From Lishizhenia tianjinensis (GTDB lineage Bacteria > Bacteroidota > Bacteroidia > Flavobacteriales_D > Crocinitomicaceae), in NCBI GenBank assembly GCA_943330745.2, contig CALQIX020000011.1:43368-107367 (forward strand): DNA of 64,000 nucleotides, read 5' to 3'. Made by a program: the position numbers and the translations under genes. Under the pieces are notes generated by a model, which saw only the letters and a list, made by a program, of their open reading frames with translations, had not been told where the DNA came from and made no database searches. Each line of letters starts with the position of its first letter. The first letter of the stretch is position 1. Positions 27,657 to 37,298 of the stretch are shown in pieces.

Positions 27657-28969
27657 TGGATTTCAGTTTCAAGGCGTAAGAAATTCATGTTTTTAAACGT
27701 GTTTGATTTTGCCCAATTAGTACCTTCTACTTGTAGGTTCATGAATTTATTTATTCCAATAAGTATCGATTCAGAAGTCCTGATTAATTCTATGCGTTGT
27801 TTTGCTTTGTTTTCAATGAGTTCTTTCCACTTGAGTTGTTGATTGTTCTCAGGTAAAGCATCCATTTGCTTAAATAGATTCCAGCTTTTAATTGAAATAT
27901 CCTCGGTTAACCCTTCAATTGCATAACTTCCACCAAGTGGGTCAGCAACAGCAGAAAAATAACTCTCGTCTTGCAAAAGGTTTGAAATATTTAAAGCCAT
28001 TCTTTGTGAGAATTCCGATGTTCCATGCTGTGAACAAGCATCAAATGGGTGTATTATTAAGCGATCAACACCTCCTAAAATAGCACTCATCGCTTCAGTG
28101 GTTTGTCTTAGTAAATTAGTGTTGGGATCTTTTAATGATTTGTTTACCCAACCCACTTCAGCAGTTATTTGACACGTGTATGAGCAAGTGTGAATAGGTG
28201 AGTATTGTTTAAGGATATTTGCCCAAATGATTTTTACTGCTCGAAATTTCGCTATTTCCACAAAATAATTTGTCCCCACGCCTAAACGGAAATGAATACA
28301 AGCAGCTGCTTCATCAATCGTAAGACCTAAATTTATGAGTTGAACTAATCGAGAATGCGCTTGCACGGCAACAAACCCAAGCTCTTGAATTACATTGGCT
28401 CCACATTGATTAATTGAAAAACCATCTATTTGAAAAACAGGAAATTGATTGTATTTAATTAAATCTTTAATCTCAGTTACATCAGTACATTCTTCAGGGA
28501 GGTCAAAGGAACAATGGTTGATATTTTCTTGTCCGATTACTTGTAACAACTCCTGAAGTTCAGTTGGATTTATTAAGGTAAAGGTTGTATGAATAAAAGC
28601 TAATCCAATGCCTTCCAAAGCATGCTGCCAATTCGTTGAGCCGGTTGAAATAAAATGAATAAAATCACATCCTTGCATCAAAGCTTGTAATGCTTTCTTA
28701 TTTGCTTCTTTTTCGTTCGATATTAATAGTTGAATTCCATTACGCCAAAGGTTTGTGCTTTTTTGAAAGCCTCTTTGAATAGGGAGAAAATTAGTATCCG
28801 ATAATTGTTTTTTCTGATTGTCAGGGTGATAGAAAGCTGAATAATTGATTTCCTCCAGTTTGTTTTGGATCTCTAATTTACATACGTCACCTTTTAACTC
28901 TTTCAAAAGTTGTGATTTCCATTGCTCTTCGCTGGCTGGATTGAATTCAGAAATCCATTCTTGTGTCAT
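27653..28969 (-). CDS. mutA: Methylmalonyl-CoA mutase, small subunit
   Basis: This is the non-catalytic partner of the large subunit, 438 residues long. It is homologous to the TIM-barrel part of MutB ([21 protein letters not shown] and [14 protein letters not shown]) but lacks the DxHxxG cobalamin motif. It is shorter than well-studied beta subunits, which usually carry a degenerate B12-like domain; short forms are, as I recall, common in Bacteroidota. It is the first gene of the mut operon and overlaps mutB by four bases. Confidence 0.93.
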   Translation of the reverse strand: MTQEWISEFNPASEEQWKSQLLKELKGDVCKLEIQNKLEEINYSAFYHPDNQKKQLSDTNFLPIQRGFQKSTNLWRNGIQLLISNEKEANKKALQALMQGCDFIHFISTGSTNWQHALEGIGLAFIHTTFTLINPTELQELLQVIGQENINHCSFDLPEECTDVTEIKDLIKYNQFPVFQIDGFSINQCGANVIQELGFVAVQAHSRLVQLINLGLTIDEAAACIHFRLGVGTNYFVEIAKFRAVKIIWANILKQYSPIHTCSYTCQITAEVGWVNKSLKDPNTNLLRQTTEAMSAILGGVDRLIIHPFDACSQHGTSEFSQRMALNISNLLQDESYFSAVADPLGGSYAIEGLTEDISIKSWNLFKQMDALPENNQQLKWKELIENKAKQRIELIRTSESILIGINKFMNLQVEGTNWAKSNTFKNMNFLRLETEIQ

Positions 28970-29036
28970 TCAACTAATTTTAATATACGAATTTACGATT
29001 TATTCTGAAATGCAAGCTGATTGTCTTTTAAGCATG

Positions 29037-30050
29037 CTAATTGAAAATCTTATTCCAATATGCCTTAAAATCTACGAATTTGAAAAGGTCTTTTCCTCGG
29101 CTCATTTCAACTTGAGTTACTTTATTTTCTTTATGTACTAGTTGGAAGCCCATAATCGGTGATTTCACCCTTCCGTTGGTGAGTTGACTCGTTATTCCAA
29201 ATCGAAGGTCTTGGAAAATAACAGTGTCTTTTTTGATTGCTAAATTGTAATAGCCATTTGAAATGAATTTTAACTGGTCTGAATAGTCTTTTCCAATCCA
29301 AGTCAACGAGTCAAGTTTTTTCTGGTTTTTAGGTATGATATCTACCTCCTTCGGGTTGAAAGGTTTGAAAATAGATTTGTAACCTATATAATAATTTGTT
29401 TCATCTTCTCCAAGAATCATCCAATAAAAACTCGTTAATGGCATGGGTGTAACCATTTCATTTTTAGTTGAGTAATTTGCTTTACTGAAATAATTAGTTG
29501 AATTAGATAAAATGATTAATTTCACAATTACTCCCCCAATTAAATAGGCGCTAGAATAGTAAATCCCAAACCAATTGATTTTTGATCTCCAACGATTGAT
29601 GGGTTTTAAAAATAGAATAATGAGTATGCAAAGTCCGAATGGAATCGTATACAAGGGGTCAATGACAAAAACCGTATTGAAGGTAATTCGGTAATCCAAG
29701 GGCCAAAGAAATTGAGTTCCGTAGTTTGTGAACATGTCCAACATAGGGTGTGTTATGATTCCGAGAAAGAAAAGCCAAAACCACGTTTTATAAAGAAATT
29801 TTTGCTTGTAAATGCGATGGACAATGTATGCGAAAATCGGACTAAAAAATACCGCAAAAAGTATGGAGTGGGAGAACCCTCGATGAACCAAAGCTGCATC
29901 AATTGGGTGATAAATGAAGCGAAGAAGTACATCTAAATCAGGAATAGTGCCGGCAATTGCTCCCCAAAGTGGTGCTTTATTTCCAAGTTTCTTTCCTCCA
30001 ACAGCCTCTGCAACCGCTGCTCCTAAAACAATTTGAGTAAGTGAATCCAT
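29037..30050 (-). CDS. Membrane-bound metal-dependent hydrolase (YdjM/DUF457 type)
   Basis: The 337-residue protein starts MDSLTQIVLGAAVAEAVGGK, the hallmark of the LexA-regulated YdjM-like family. Conserved metal ligands are visible in IPDLDVL, HRGFSHSILF and HPMLDMFTNYG. About four membrane helices lie between residues 10 and 185; the C-terminal 150 residues are probably outside the membrane. The family is assigned as metal-dependent hydrolases with no agreed substrate. It begins five bases after the trmD frame would end on the opposite side, i.e. it lies downstream of trmD in the same direction with a five-base gap, so the two are likely one transcript. Confidence 0.85.
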   Translation of the reverse strand: MDSLTQIVLGAAVAEAVGGKKLGNKAPLWGAIAGTIPDLDVLLRFIYHPIDAALVHRGFSHSILFAVFFSPIFAYIVHRIYKQKFLYKTWFWLFFLGIITHPMLDMFTNYGTQFLWPLDYRITFNTVFVIDPLYTIPFGLCILIILFLKPINRWRSKINWFGIYYSSAYLIGGVIVKLIILSNSTNYFSKANYSTKNEMVTPMPLTSFYWMILGEDETNYYIGYKSIFKPFNPKEVDIIPKNQKKLDSLTWIGKDYSDQLKFISNGYYNLAIKKDTVIFQDLRFGITSQLTNGRVKSPIMGFQLVHKENKVTQVEMSRGKDLFKFVDFKAYWNKIFN

Positions 30051-30055
30051 GTGTG

Positions 30056-30730
30056 TTAATCTAATAAATCGGGTCTTCTATCCTGCGTGCGCTGCAAGGC
30101 TTGTTCTTCGCGCCATTTTTCGATGGCAGGCAAATTTCCGGATAGTAAAATTTCTGGCACTTTCCATCCATTGAACTCTGGAGGGCGCGTATAAACAGGA
30201 GGAGAAAGTAAATTATCTTGAAAACTGTCTGTTAATGCCGATGTTTCATCGTTTAATACCCCGGGAATTAAGCGTACAACAGCATCCACGACAACCGCAG
30301 CGGCTAATTCCCCGCCTGATAATACATACGAACCAATTGAGATTTCTTTTGTAATGTAATGTTCACGAATGCGCTCGTCCACTCCTTTGTAATGTCCGCA
30401 AAGAATCATCAAGTTTTTGGATAAGGACAAGGTGTTGCAATCGCTTTGCCCCAACACTTTGCCGTCAGGTGTCATGTAAATAATATCATCGTAGGAACGT
30501 TCGCTTTTCAGTTCTTCAATCACTGCAGCAATAGGCTCTATAGAAAGTACCATTCCGGCGCCACCCCCATATTGATAATCATCCACATTTTTATGCTTAT
30601 CTGTTGAATAATCTCTAATGTTATGCACATGAATTTCTACATGACCTTTGTCTTGAGCTCGTTGCATAATAGAAGCTGAAAATGGACTTTCCAGTAATTG
30701 AGGTAAAACCGTTAAAATATCAATACGCAT
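30056..30730 (-). CDS. trmD: tRNA (guanine-37-N1)-methyltransferase
   Basis: TrmD methylates G37 next to the anticodon in tRNAs reading CNN codons and prevents +1 frameshifting. At 224 residues it is the usual length. It has the SPOUT-fold trefoil knot signatures: [13 protein letters not shown] (about residues 51-63), [12 protein letters not shown] (about 110-121) and [16 protein letters not shown] (about 129-144). These form the SAM site. The C-terminal arm with [19 protein letters not shown] is also typical. It is transcribed together with the membrane hydrolase downstream and separated from the upstream anti-sigma gene by a terminator. Confidence 0.97.
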   Translation of the reverse strand: MRIDILTVLPQLLESPFSASIMQRAQDKGHVEIHVHNIRDYSTDKHKNVDDYQYGGGAGMVLSIEPIAAVIEELKSERSYDDIIYMTPDGKVLGQSDCNTLSLSKNLMILCGHYKGVDERIREHYITKEISIGSYVLSGGELAAAVVVDAVVRLIPGVLNDETSALTDSFQDNLLSPPVYTRPPEFNGWKVPEILLSGNLPAIEKWREEQALQRTQDRRPDLLD

Positions 30731-30777
30731 GGTGCAAAGATATTCAATTTATGCGGTTTACAAGGTGAAATAAAAAA

Positions 30778-30799
30778 GCCCGAATCGAAGGAAACGGGC
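30778..30799 (-). terminator. Rho-independent terminator after the anti-sigma gene
   Basis: GCCCG at 30778-30782 pairs with CGGGC at 30795-30799 across a 12-base loop. On the minus strand a run of six T follows. It lies 24 bases beyond the stop of the anti-sigma-like gene. Confidence 0.85.
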
Positions 30800-30822
30800 A
30801 TTCTTGTTTATAGTTTGAACAC

Positions 30823-32124
30823 CTAAAGTTTGGTAATTGTTCCTTTATATTCTGTTGATTCACCTGGTAATGGATTGGCGATGCGCACTTTCCAAATGTA
30901 AGCTTGATTAGAAGGTGCAAGCTGTCCAGTTCTTTTGTCAATGCCATTCCAAGGTTGTGATGCGTCTTCAGTTTGATACATTACACCACCATCTTTTGGA
31001 TCTAAAATTAATAGCGTGAATTTTACATCACGTTGCGTTAATGCAAATGGAATAAAAGTTTGGTTACGAGGTTCTAATGAGTTAGGATTGAAAGCATTAA
31101 CAGCCATTAAGTTATATTCGTTATCTACATTCACTTTGGAAGTTTGGCTAACGATGCACCCTTCGTTTAATGTTTTTACAGAGACAGAGTAAGTACCAGC
31201 TTTAAACGGATTAAAATCTAGCTCGCTTTTAGTTGAATTTAATTCCAAATTATTAACTGTCCATTGAACTGAATTGGAAGCATCAGTGCTCGCTTTCAGC
31301 GTAGGGACCCCTTTTTCATAACGGATTTCTGATTCAATTTCCAAGGTCGGTTTTGGGCTGTTTTTAACTTCAAATGAGTTTGCACCTTCAACAACCGGCT
31401 TGTTTTTTTCCACAAATAAATATGTTCCTTGTTCCTTAGCTTCAAAGGACATAGATTTTTTAGCATCAATTGTTGCAATCAATTGGTTTGAGTTTTGTTT
31501 AAAAACGGAAACAGCAAAGTCATTCTTATTTTCAAGAAGTTGCCGCTCACCCAAACACATGTTTACAGCAGTAATCAACGTAGAATTTGTAGTTAATTCT
31601 TCTTTTTGATTGGTTGAATTTATATGGGTTATCTCTTTTTTACTTGAAATTGGCTCTAGATCCGTTTGATCGATAACAACTTCTTGTATTTCAATGCTTT
31701 GCTCTAAAATCGATGTCATTTTGGTAACATCATCATGTGTTGATGCAATGAGCTTAATATCCGTTTGGATAAAATGAGATTTTTCAGTTAGAACTGAAGT
31801 AGCTGGGCTCAATACTTTTTTTACTGAAACATTAGTCCTTGTGTTTGACTTGTCTTTTTTATCAGGTTGAATTTGTTTTTCAATTTTAGTTGTAGTGGCA
31901 GTTTGCACTGGAATTGCTTTTTCTTTTTGAATGAAAAAATACGAGCTAACCGCAATAACAGTAATTGCAGCTCCACCTAGCAACCATTTGTACCAATTTG
32001 TTGGATTTGTAACAGGCATTTTAGCATCTAGGGCTTGCTTCATAGTATCCCATGCAGCAGAATTATAAGGTAATTCCTGGTTTTCAAGAAGGCTTTTTAG
32101 CGTATGTTCCATTTTATCTTTCAT
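30823..32124 (-). CDS. Anti-sigma-like membrane protein with T9SS type B-like C-terminal domain
   Basis: The 433-residue protein has a short cytoplasmic N-terminus (MEHTLKSLLENQELPYNSAAWD) that resembles the sigma-binding part of Bacteroidota anti-sigma factors. One membrane helix follows at about residues 48-64 (LGGAAITVIAVSSYFFIQ). A long low-complexity periplasmic region runs to about 250, then an Ig-like domain (ASNSVQWTVNNLELN). The last 95 residues match the gliding-motility type B C-terminal domain (NAFNPNSLEPRNQTF, LLILDPKDGGVMYQTED, PWNGID, AYIWKVRI). It begins one base after the ECF sigma gene, so the pair is an operon and a membrane signalling switch is likely. The C-terminal domain is odd for an anchored regulator. 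Confidence 0.82.
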   Translation of the reverse strand: MKDKMEHTLKSLLENQELPYNSAAWDTMKQALDAKMPVTNPTNWYKWLLGGAAITVIAVSSYFFIQKEKAIPVQTATTTKIEKQIQPDKKDKSNTRTNVSVKKVLSPATSVLTEKSHFIQTDIKLIASTHDDVTKMTSILEQSIEIQEVVIDQTDLEPISSKKEITHINSTNQKEELTTNSTLITAVNMCLGERQLLENKNDFAVSVFKQNSNQLIATIDAKKSMSFEAKEQGTYLFVEKNKPVVEGANSFEVKNSPKPTLEIESEIRYEKGVPTLKASTDASNSVQWTVNNLELNSTKSELDFNPFKAGTYSVSVKTLNEGCIVSQTSKVNVDNEYNLMAVNAFNPNSLEPRNQTFIPFALTQRDVKFTLLILDPKDGGVMYQTEDASQPWNGIDKRTGQLAPSNQAYIWKVRIANPLPGESTEYKGTITKL

Positions 32125-32125
32125 A

Positions 32126-32695
32126 TCAAAAGTGCGAACTGTATTTCTTTTTTAATAATTTTTGCAAATTCATTTTTGCTTTGGCCAAATTGGATTTTGA
32201 TGTTCCTTCGTTAATTCCGAGTAATTCTGCAATTTCTTTGTGTGAATAATTTTCTATTACATACAAATTAAAAACAGTTCGATAAGCAGGTGATAATTTT
32301 TGAATGGCTTCCACAGCTGCTTCTGCCTTTAGTTCAGTATGCTCCCAATCTTCCTTATCAATCATTTCATCCACTGCTTCTTGCTTAAAATGAAAATCAT
32401 TGTCAGGTAAAAAAGGATTACGTTTTGCTTTACGTATGGCATCTATTGCTGTATTGGCAATAACACGGCGCACCCAACCTTCTAACGAACCTTTAAAATC
32501 AAAAATCCCAATTTTGTCAAAGACCTTAATAAATCCTTCCTGAAGAACTTCTTGAGCCGAATCATGATCACTCATGTATCGTTTGCAAACAGCTAACATT
32601 TTTCCGTAATACAGTTTGAACAATTGTTCTTGTGCGCGACGTTCATTTCTGATACATCCATCTACGATATGTCTGAGTTCCTCAATTTTCTCCAA
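32126..32695 (-). CDS. ECF RNA polymerase sigma factor
   Basis: The 189-residue protein has region 2 at about residues 20-88 (HDSAQEVLQEGFIKVFDKI, then GWVRRVIANTAIDAIRK) and region 4 at about 120-175 (LSPAYRTVFNLYVIENYSHK, EIAELLGINEGTSKSNLAKA). This is a standard ECF sigma-70 of the type common in Bacteroidota. The anti-sigma-like gene begins one base downstream, which supports its control by membrane sequestration. It is transcribed away from mdh, and the 135-base gap between them holds both promoters. Confidence 0.93.
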   Translation of the reverse strand: MEKIEELRHIVDGCIRNERRAQEQLFKLYYGKMLAVCKRYMSDHDSAQEVLQEGFIKVFDKIGIFDFKGSLEGWVRRVIANTAIDAIRKAKRNPFLPDNDFHFKQEAVDEMIDKEDWEHTELKAEAAVEAIQKLSPAYRTVFNLYVIENYSHKEIAELLGINEGTSKSNLAKAKMNLQKLLKKKYSSHF

Positions 32696-32830
32696 GTTAT
32701 CCCTTATTTAACGCTGTTGGTTGTGGTTGGTTGCCTATTCGATTTATTTTAGGTCAAAATAAGCGATATTTTCTGAAAAGTAGTAAATTCGTGCGATCTA
32801 TTTTAATATTAAACTTTAAATCAAACCACA

Positions 32831-33769
32831 ATGAAAGTAACGGTAGTTGGAGCTGGGAATGTTGGTGCCACATGCGCAGACGTTTTGGCTCATCGCGAAA
32901 TTGCGAATGAAATTGTCTTATTAGACATCAAAGAAGGATTTGCAGAAGGGAAAGCGTTGGATATTTGGCAAACGTCGCCAATAAATATGTATGATTCAAG
33001 AACAATTGGATCTACCAATGATTATTCAAAAACAGCAAATTCTGATGTAGTTGTTATTACTTCTGGTTTACCAAGAAAACCGGGAATGTCTCGTGACGAC
33101 CTTATCGCGACCAATGCAGGTATCGTTAAGACCGTTACGGAAAACGTAATTAAACACTCGCCAGATGCTATTTTAATCATCGTTTCAAATCCGTTGGACG
33201 TAATGACTTATTGTTCTTACTTGACGGCAAAAGTGGATTCTAAAAAAGTTTTTGGAATGGCGGGTATATTGGATACTGCTAGATACCGTGCTTTTTTAGC
33301 TACTGAATTGAACGTTTCTCCAAAAGATATTCAAGCAGTATTGATGGGTGGACATGGAGATACAATGGTTCCACTTCCTCGTTACACTACAGTTGCTGGA
33401 ATACCAGTTACTGAGTTAATTGAGAAAGATAAATTGGACGCGATCATTGAAAGAGCCAAATTTGGAGGAGGTGAAATGGTTAAATTATTGGGTACATCTG
33501 CGTGGTATGCGCCGGGAGCGGCTGCCGCTCAAATGGTGGAGGCTATTATCCGTGATCAAAAACGAATTTTCCCAGTTTGTGCTTGGTTACAAGGAGAGTA
33601 TGGTCTGAAAGACATCTACCTAGGTGTTCCTGTTGTACTTGGTAAAAATGGAATCGAGCGCATCATTGAACTCGACTTGAATGCCGAAGAAAAAGCATTG
33701 TTGAATGAATCCGCGGAAGCTGTAAAAGGTGTGATGGACGTGTTGGATGGAATGAATATTTTGGCATAA
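32831..33769 (+). CDS. mdh: Malate dehydrogenase
   Basis: The enzyme oxidises malate to oxaloacetate with NAD in the TCA cycle. The 312-residue protein has the Rossmann motif VVGAGNVGATCADVLA at residues 5-20 and the NAD-binding Asp in LLDIKEG. The active-site loop LPRKPGMSRDDL carries the substrate-binding arginines Arg82 and Arg88 that favour oxaloacetate over pyruvate. The catalytic His175 lies in MGGHGDTMVPL. It belongs to the LDH-like MDH group (about 310 residues). It is monocistronic, with a strong terminator downstream. Confidence 0.96.
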   Translation: MKVTVVGAGNVGATCADVLAHREIANEIVLLDIKEGFAEGKALDIWQTSPINMYDSRTIGSTNDYSKTANSDVVVITSGLPRKPGMSRDDLIATNAGIVKTVTENVIKHSPDAILIIVSNPLDVMTYCSYLTAKVDSKKVFGMAGILDTARYRAFLATELNVSPKDIQAVLMGGHGDTMVPLPRYTTVAGIPVTELIEKDKLDAIIERAKFGGGEMVKLLGTSAWYAPGAAAAQMVEAIIRDQKRIFPVCAWLQGEYGLKDIYLGVPVVLGKNGIERIIELDLNAEEKALLNESAEAVKGVMDVLDGMNILA

Positions 33770-33791
33770 GGCATTGCCAACGAAATACTGC

Positions 33792-33819
33792 AAAAGCGAT
33801 TCTGAAAGGAATCGCTTTT
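33792..33819 (+). terminator. Rho-independent terminator after mdh
   Basis: AAAAGCGATTC at 33792-33802 pairs with GAATCGCTTTT at 33809-33819 around a six-base loop, followed by more T. It lies about 22 bases after the mdh stop. Confidence 0.92.
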
Positions 33820-34295
33820 TTTATTTACTGTAATTTTTGACTGAGAAATGGAAACGTCAACTCTACTTTCTAAAATATATATAACAATCTATTTTGACGG
33901 TTTTAGGGATGGTTACTGGTTTGCCAAGTAAGTGAATCAAAAAAAATGGAGCAATGTCTATTCTGAGAGGCTCTGCGTATAACCTAAATCAATTTATTGA
34001 AATTCAACGAGATATCAGCTTTATTTCATGGAAGAAGTATTAAAACGATAAAAACTGTCCTCATTTATGATTATTCAAACAAATGGCAACTTCAAAATTT
34101 AAAACCTAATTTGGAAGCAAGAGATTTAACAAGTTTGAATTGCTATAAATTGTAGAAAATTTTGTAAATTTATTTTTTTTAAAAATTTCGTTCCCTACGG
34201 TAAATGAACAAATAACTTAACAAAATAAATTTTGATAGCTTGCTAGGTTTAATTTCAGCGGGTAGAAATTTTACTAATTTTAATAAACAACTAGT
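33820..34295. other. Intergenic region with a gene relic
   Basis: This 476-base stretch holds a short relic of a redoxin gene (33863-33940, described separately). Otherwise it is AT-rich sequence with no readable frame. The last 100 bases must carry the promoter of the following plus-strand gene; no convincing TTTG / TAnnTTTG pair was seen. Confidence 0.5.
33863..33940 (-). pseudogene. C-terminal relic of a redoxin gene
   Basis: On the minus strand this reads LLGKPVTIPKTV then KIDCYIYFRK and a TAG stop at 33865-33863. The last 20 residues match the C-terminus of the intact redoxin at 36705-37289 (GKPVTIPETLTIGCQIYFRK) at 15 of 20 positions, and both end at a stop. The DNA is also alike. Further upstream the likeness is lost. 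It is therefore a decayed fragment of a second copy, not a chance match. Confidence 0.8.
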
Positions 34296-36563
34296 ATGCG
34301 ATATCTAATTCTTATTTCATTAACATTTCAGTTTTGTGTTGTATTCAGCCAAAATACTTTTCAACTAACTTTGGGTGGGGCCCAAGAAGAATTTGCGTAT
34401 TCGTTTCAGCAAACTAATGATAACGGTTATATTGTAGCGGGTAGAACCTTCAGCTTCGGAACAGGTGGCTGGGAATGTTACATGTCCAGATTTAATAGCA
34501 ATGGTGATACTCTTTGGACCAAAACATACGGTAATGTCCTGTACGATGAGTTACAAGACGTGGATACTACAAGTGACGGGGGGTTTATCGCTGTTGGACA
34601 TACGACAACAACAGATTGGGACGGCAATGTATATTTAATAAAAACTAATGCGAATGGGATTGTTCAATGGTCAAAAGAATACGGAGGTTCAATAGGTTTT
34701 TCTGACAAAGGTTATTCCGTTAGAGAAACTTCTGATGGCGGTTTTATTATTACCGGAACCACAGAGTCATTCGGTTCTGGAGGAGATGATGTGTATGTAT
34801 TAAAAGTGAATGCTTTTGGATCTGTACAATGGACAACTACCATTGGCTCTGCAGGAACTGTTAGCGTTATGGATGCTGGAAGGGAAGTTCAAGAAACAAA
34901 TGACGGTGGATTCATAGTAGTCGGATACACCAGTGCGGTAGATATTAATTTTTCTGATGTCTATCTTGTAAAATTAAATGCAGCCGGAGTTGTACAATGG
35001 AAAAAAACATATGGTGGTAGTTCATACGATATCGGTTATACGGTTCAGCAAACTACCGATAATGGTTTCATTATAGGCGCAACAACAAACAGTTATGGGG
35101 CGGGGAATTGGGACGCTTACTTAATTAAAACAGATGTCAATGGAGTTCTTCAATGGAGTAAAACTTATGGCAAATCAGGAGAAGATCGCGCCCAGTGTGC
35201 GAGGCAAACTCCAGACGGTGGTTTTATATTGTGTGGTAGGTCTGCTAGCTTTGGAACCGGAAGTATTGATGTAGCCTTGTATCGCACAAATGCGAATGGG
35301 ACATTATTGTGGACAAAAGGATACGGGGCGGCTGGTGATGATCAGGGGTCTTATGTACGTCCTATTGGTAATTCTTTTGTTTTTTGCGGATATACAACAA
35401 GTTTTGGGGCGGGAGATAAAGATATGTTCTTTTTGAAATCTGATGCGAACGGTATTGTAGGCTGCAATGAGATTAACGGTACAGGATTTACAACTACAAG
35501 CCCAAGTACAATAACAAGTACTGCAGGCAATAATTCAACAGGAGGAGCAGAAATTACGCCTGCTACTGCAACCCGCAATACGCTATCTGTTAAATCTGTT
35601 TTATGCTCTTCAATAGCAAATTGCACAATCAATTCCAGCTTTACAACTTCCATGACATCAATTTGCACAAATGGAACTGTCAATTTTACCAATTCCTCAA
35701 CTGGAGCAGCAACGCAAAACTGGTTTGTAGATGGAACGAGCTTCAGTAATTCAGTGAATGCCAGCAGAATATTTCAAAACCCAGGGGTGTATCAAATAAC
35801 ATTAATCGCATATAACGGCACTTGCTCTGATACAAGTACGGTTAACATTTTGGTTTCATCGCCAAGCGCTGCTTCTATCTCAAATACAGCGTGTGAAAGT
35901 TATACTTGGCCGTTAAATGGTCAAACCTATTCGCAGTCGGGAATTTACACAACTACTATTTCAAATGTAGCTGGTTGCGATTCTATTATCACCTTGAACC
36001 TGACTATCAATCAACCTACGGATACTTCTGAAACTGTTACTAATTGCGGAAGTTATACATGGCCCGTAAACGGTCAAACTTATACTCAGGACGGAATTTA
36101 TATAACATCTTTCACCAATGCTTCAGGGTGCTTGTCTTCCCGAACACTTTATTTGACAATCAACCAGCCAAGTTCATCTGTTTTAAATGAATCTGCAATA
36201 GATTCATACATCCTGAACGGACAAACCTACAACCAATCTGGTACGTTTACCCAAGTAATTCCAAATTCAGAAGGCTGCGATAGTACGATTACCCTTAATC
36301 TCACATTATCTTTTACCGGTATTGATGAAGCAGTTGAAAGAAGGGTTATTGTGTACCCTAATCCAACAAATGATCTGCTTTACATTACATTATCAGCTGA
36401 AAGTAATGAGGACTATGTGTTGATCGACAGTGGTGGTAGAAAGTTAATGGAAGGTCAACTAAAGGGAATACAATCACAAATCACGCTAAAAGAGTTAAAC
36501 ATTGGTTTATACTTCCTTCAAATTGGTAAAGAAAGACTGACTATTAGAGTTGTCAAGCAATAA
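34296..36563 (+). CDS. Secreted repeat protein with T9SS type A sorting domain
   Basis: The 755-residue protein has a signal peptide to about residue 19 (CVVFSQ). Residues 22-380 hold about seven repeats of roughly 50 residues with the pattern QTNDNGYIVAGRT then ANGIVQWSKEYGGS, a beta-propeller-like arrangement. A PKD-like domain follows at about 440-520. After that come three copies of a 45-residue module (SYTWPLNGQTYSQSGIYTT, then GCDSIITLNLTIN) that also occurs in the 50932-53556 protein. The last 75 residues are a type A T9SS tail (VIVYPNPTNDLLYI, KELNIGLYFLQI). Export across the outer membrane by T9SS is predicted. No enzymatic motif is seen; the long Gly/Asn repeats suggest a surface or matrix protein. 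Confidence 0.87.
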   Translation: MRYLILISLTFQFCVVFSQNTFQLTLGGAQEEFAYSFQQTNDNGYIVAGRTFSFGTGGWECYMSRFNSNGDTLWTKTYGNVLYDELQDVDTTSDGGFIAVGHTTTTDWDGNVYLIKTNANGIVQWSKEYGGSIGFSDKGYSVRETSDGGFIITGTTESFGSGGDDVYVLKVNAFGSVQWTTTIGSAGTVSVMDAGREVQETNDGGFIVVGYTSAVDINFSDVYLVKLNAAGVVQWKKTYGGSSYDIGYTVQQTTDNGFIIGATTNSYGAGNWDAYLIKTDVNGVLQWSKTYGKSGEDRAQCARQTPDGGFILCGRSASFGTGSIDVALYRTNANGTLLWTKGYGAAGDDQGSYVRPIGNSFVFCGYTTSFGAGDKDMFFLKSDANGIVGCNEINGTGFTTTSPSTITSTAGNNSTGGAEITPATATRNTLSVKSVLCSSIANCTINSSFTTSMTSICTNGTVNFTNSSTGAATQNWFVDGTSFSNSVNASRIFQNPGVYQITLIAYNGTCSDTSTVNILVSSPSAASISNTACESYTWPLNGQTYSQSGIYTTTISNVAGCDSIITLNLTINQPTDTSETVTNCGSYTWPVNGQTYTQDGIYITSFTNASGCLSSRTLYLTINQPSSSVLNESAIDSYILNGQTYNQSGTFTQVIPNSEGCDSTITLNLTLSFTGIDEAVERRVIVYPNPTNDLLYITLSAESNEDYVLIDSGGRKLMEGQLKGIQSQITLKELNIGLYFLQIGKERLTIRVVKQ

Positions 36564-36704
36564 CTTTTAGTTCTAAAAAATACTTATTCTTTAATAGAGT
36601 TTAGGAAAAGCTAACCTAGTTTGAAAAGCATTTTTATATTGAATTTATTTCACCTATTCAAACGTTATTTTTGGAATTTGGAAGGTAGTTAACCTGAACA
36701 AAAA

Positions 36705-37289
36705 CTACTTCCTAAAATATATTTGACAACCAATTGTTAAGGTTTCAGGGATGGTCACCGGTTTTCCTTGTAATAAATCATCAACTGCAAGCCGAATATA
36801 TTCATTTTTTACTTGTTTGGGATGCATTCCATTATCGTCAATCGAACCGCTGTATTTGATTTCAAAATGACCTGCTTTCTTCCAAATTACAAAGGCATGC
36901 GGCGTTTTTTGTGCTCCAAATAGTTTTGCAATAGATTGATCAGCATCGTATAAATAGGGGAATTTGAATTTCTCTCTTTTTGCTTTTTGAATCATTAAGA
37001 GAAACGTATCATCTTCATAATTTATAGTGTCCATGGAACTAATAGCAAGTAAAGGAACGTCGAGTTTTTTATAACGATCATTCAATATATTCAACCGTTC
37101 GGGATAAAGTTTTGCAAAAGGACAATGATTGCACGTGAAAATAATTATGAATCCTTTTGCTTCAGGATAATCTGAAAGTGAAACTAGTTTTCCATTCACA
37201 TTTTTTAGTGTGAAGTTGGTTATTTCATTCGTTTGACTGAAAGATAGAAAGGGGGAAATCAGAAAAAGAAAATAAATTATGGCTTTCAT
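36705..37289 (-). CDS. Exported redoxin (AhpC/TSA-like, TlpA type)
   Basis: The 194-residue protein has a signal peptide (to about residue 19, LSFSQ) and a thioredoxin-like fold with the active site FTCNHCPFAK (Cys53 and Cys56). This resembles the peroxiredoxin-like proteins annotated as thioredoxin family or redoxin. Later it has LFGAQKTPHAFVIWK, the cis-Pro segment, and ends in IYFRK. It sits 9 bases downstream of the multicopper oxidase gene, so the two are likely one transcript and may act together in envelope redox or copper handling. A relic of its 3' end occurs at 33863-33940. Confidence 0.88.
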   Translation of the reverse strand: MKAIIYFLFLISPFLSFSQTNEITNFTLKNVNGKLVSLSDYPEAKGFIIIFTCNHCPFAKLYPERLNILNDRYKKLDVPLLAISSMDTINYEDDTFLLMIQKAKREKFKFPYLYDADQSIAKLFGAQKTPHAFVIWKKAGHFEIKYSGSIDDNGMHPKQVKNEYIRLAVDDLLQGKPVTIPETLTIGCQIYFRK

Positions 37290-37298
37290 TTTTTTTCT

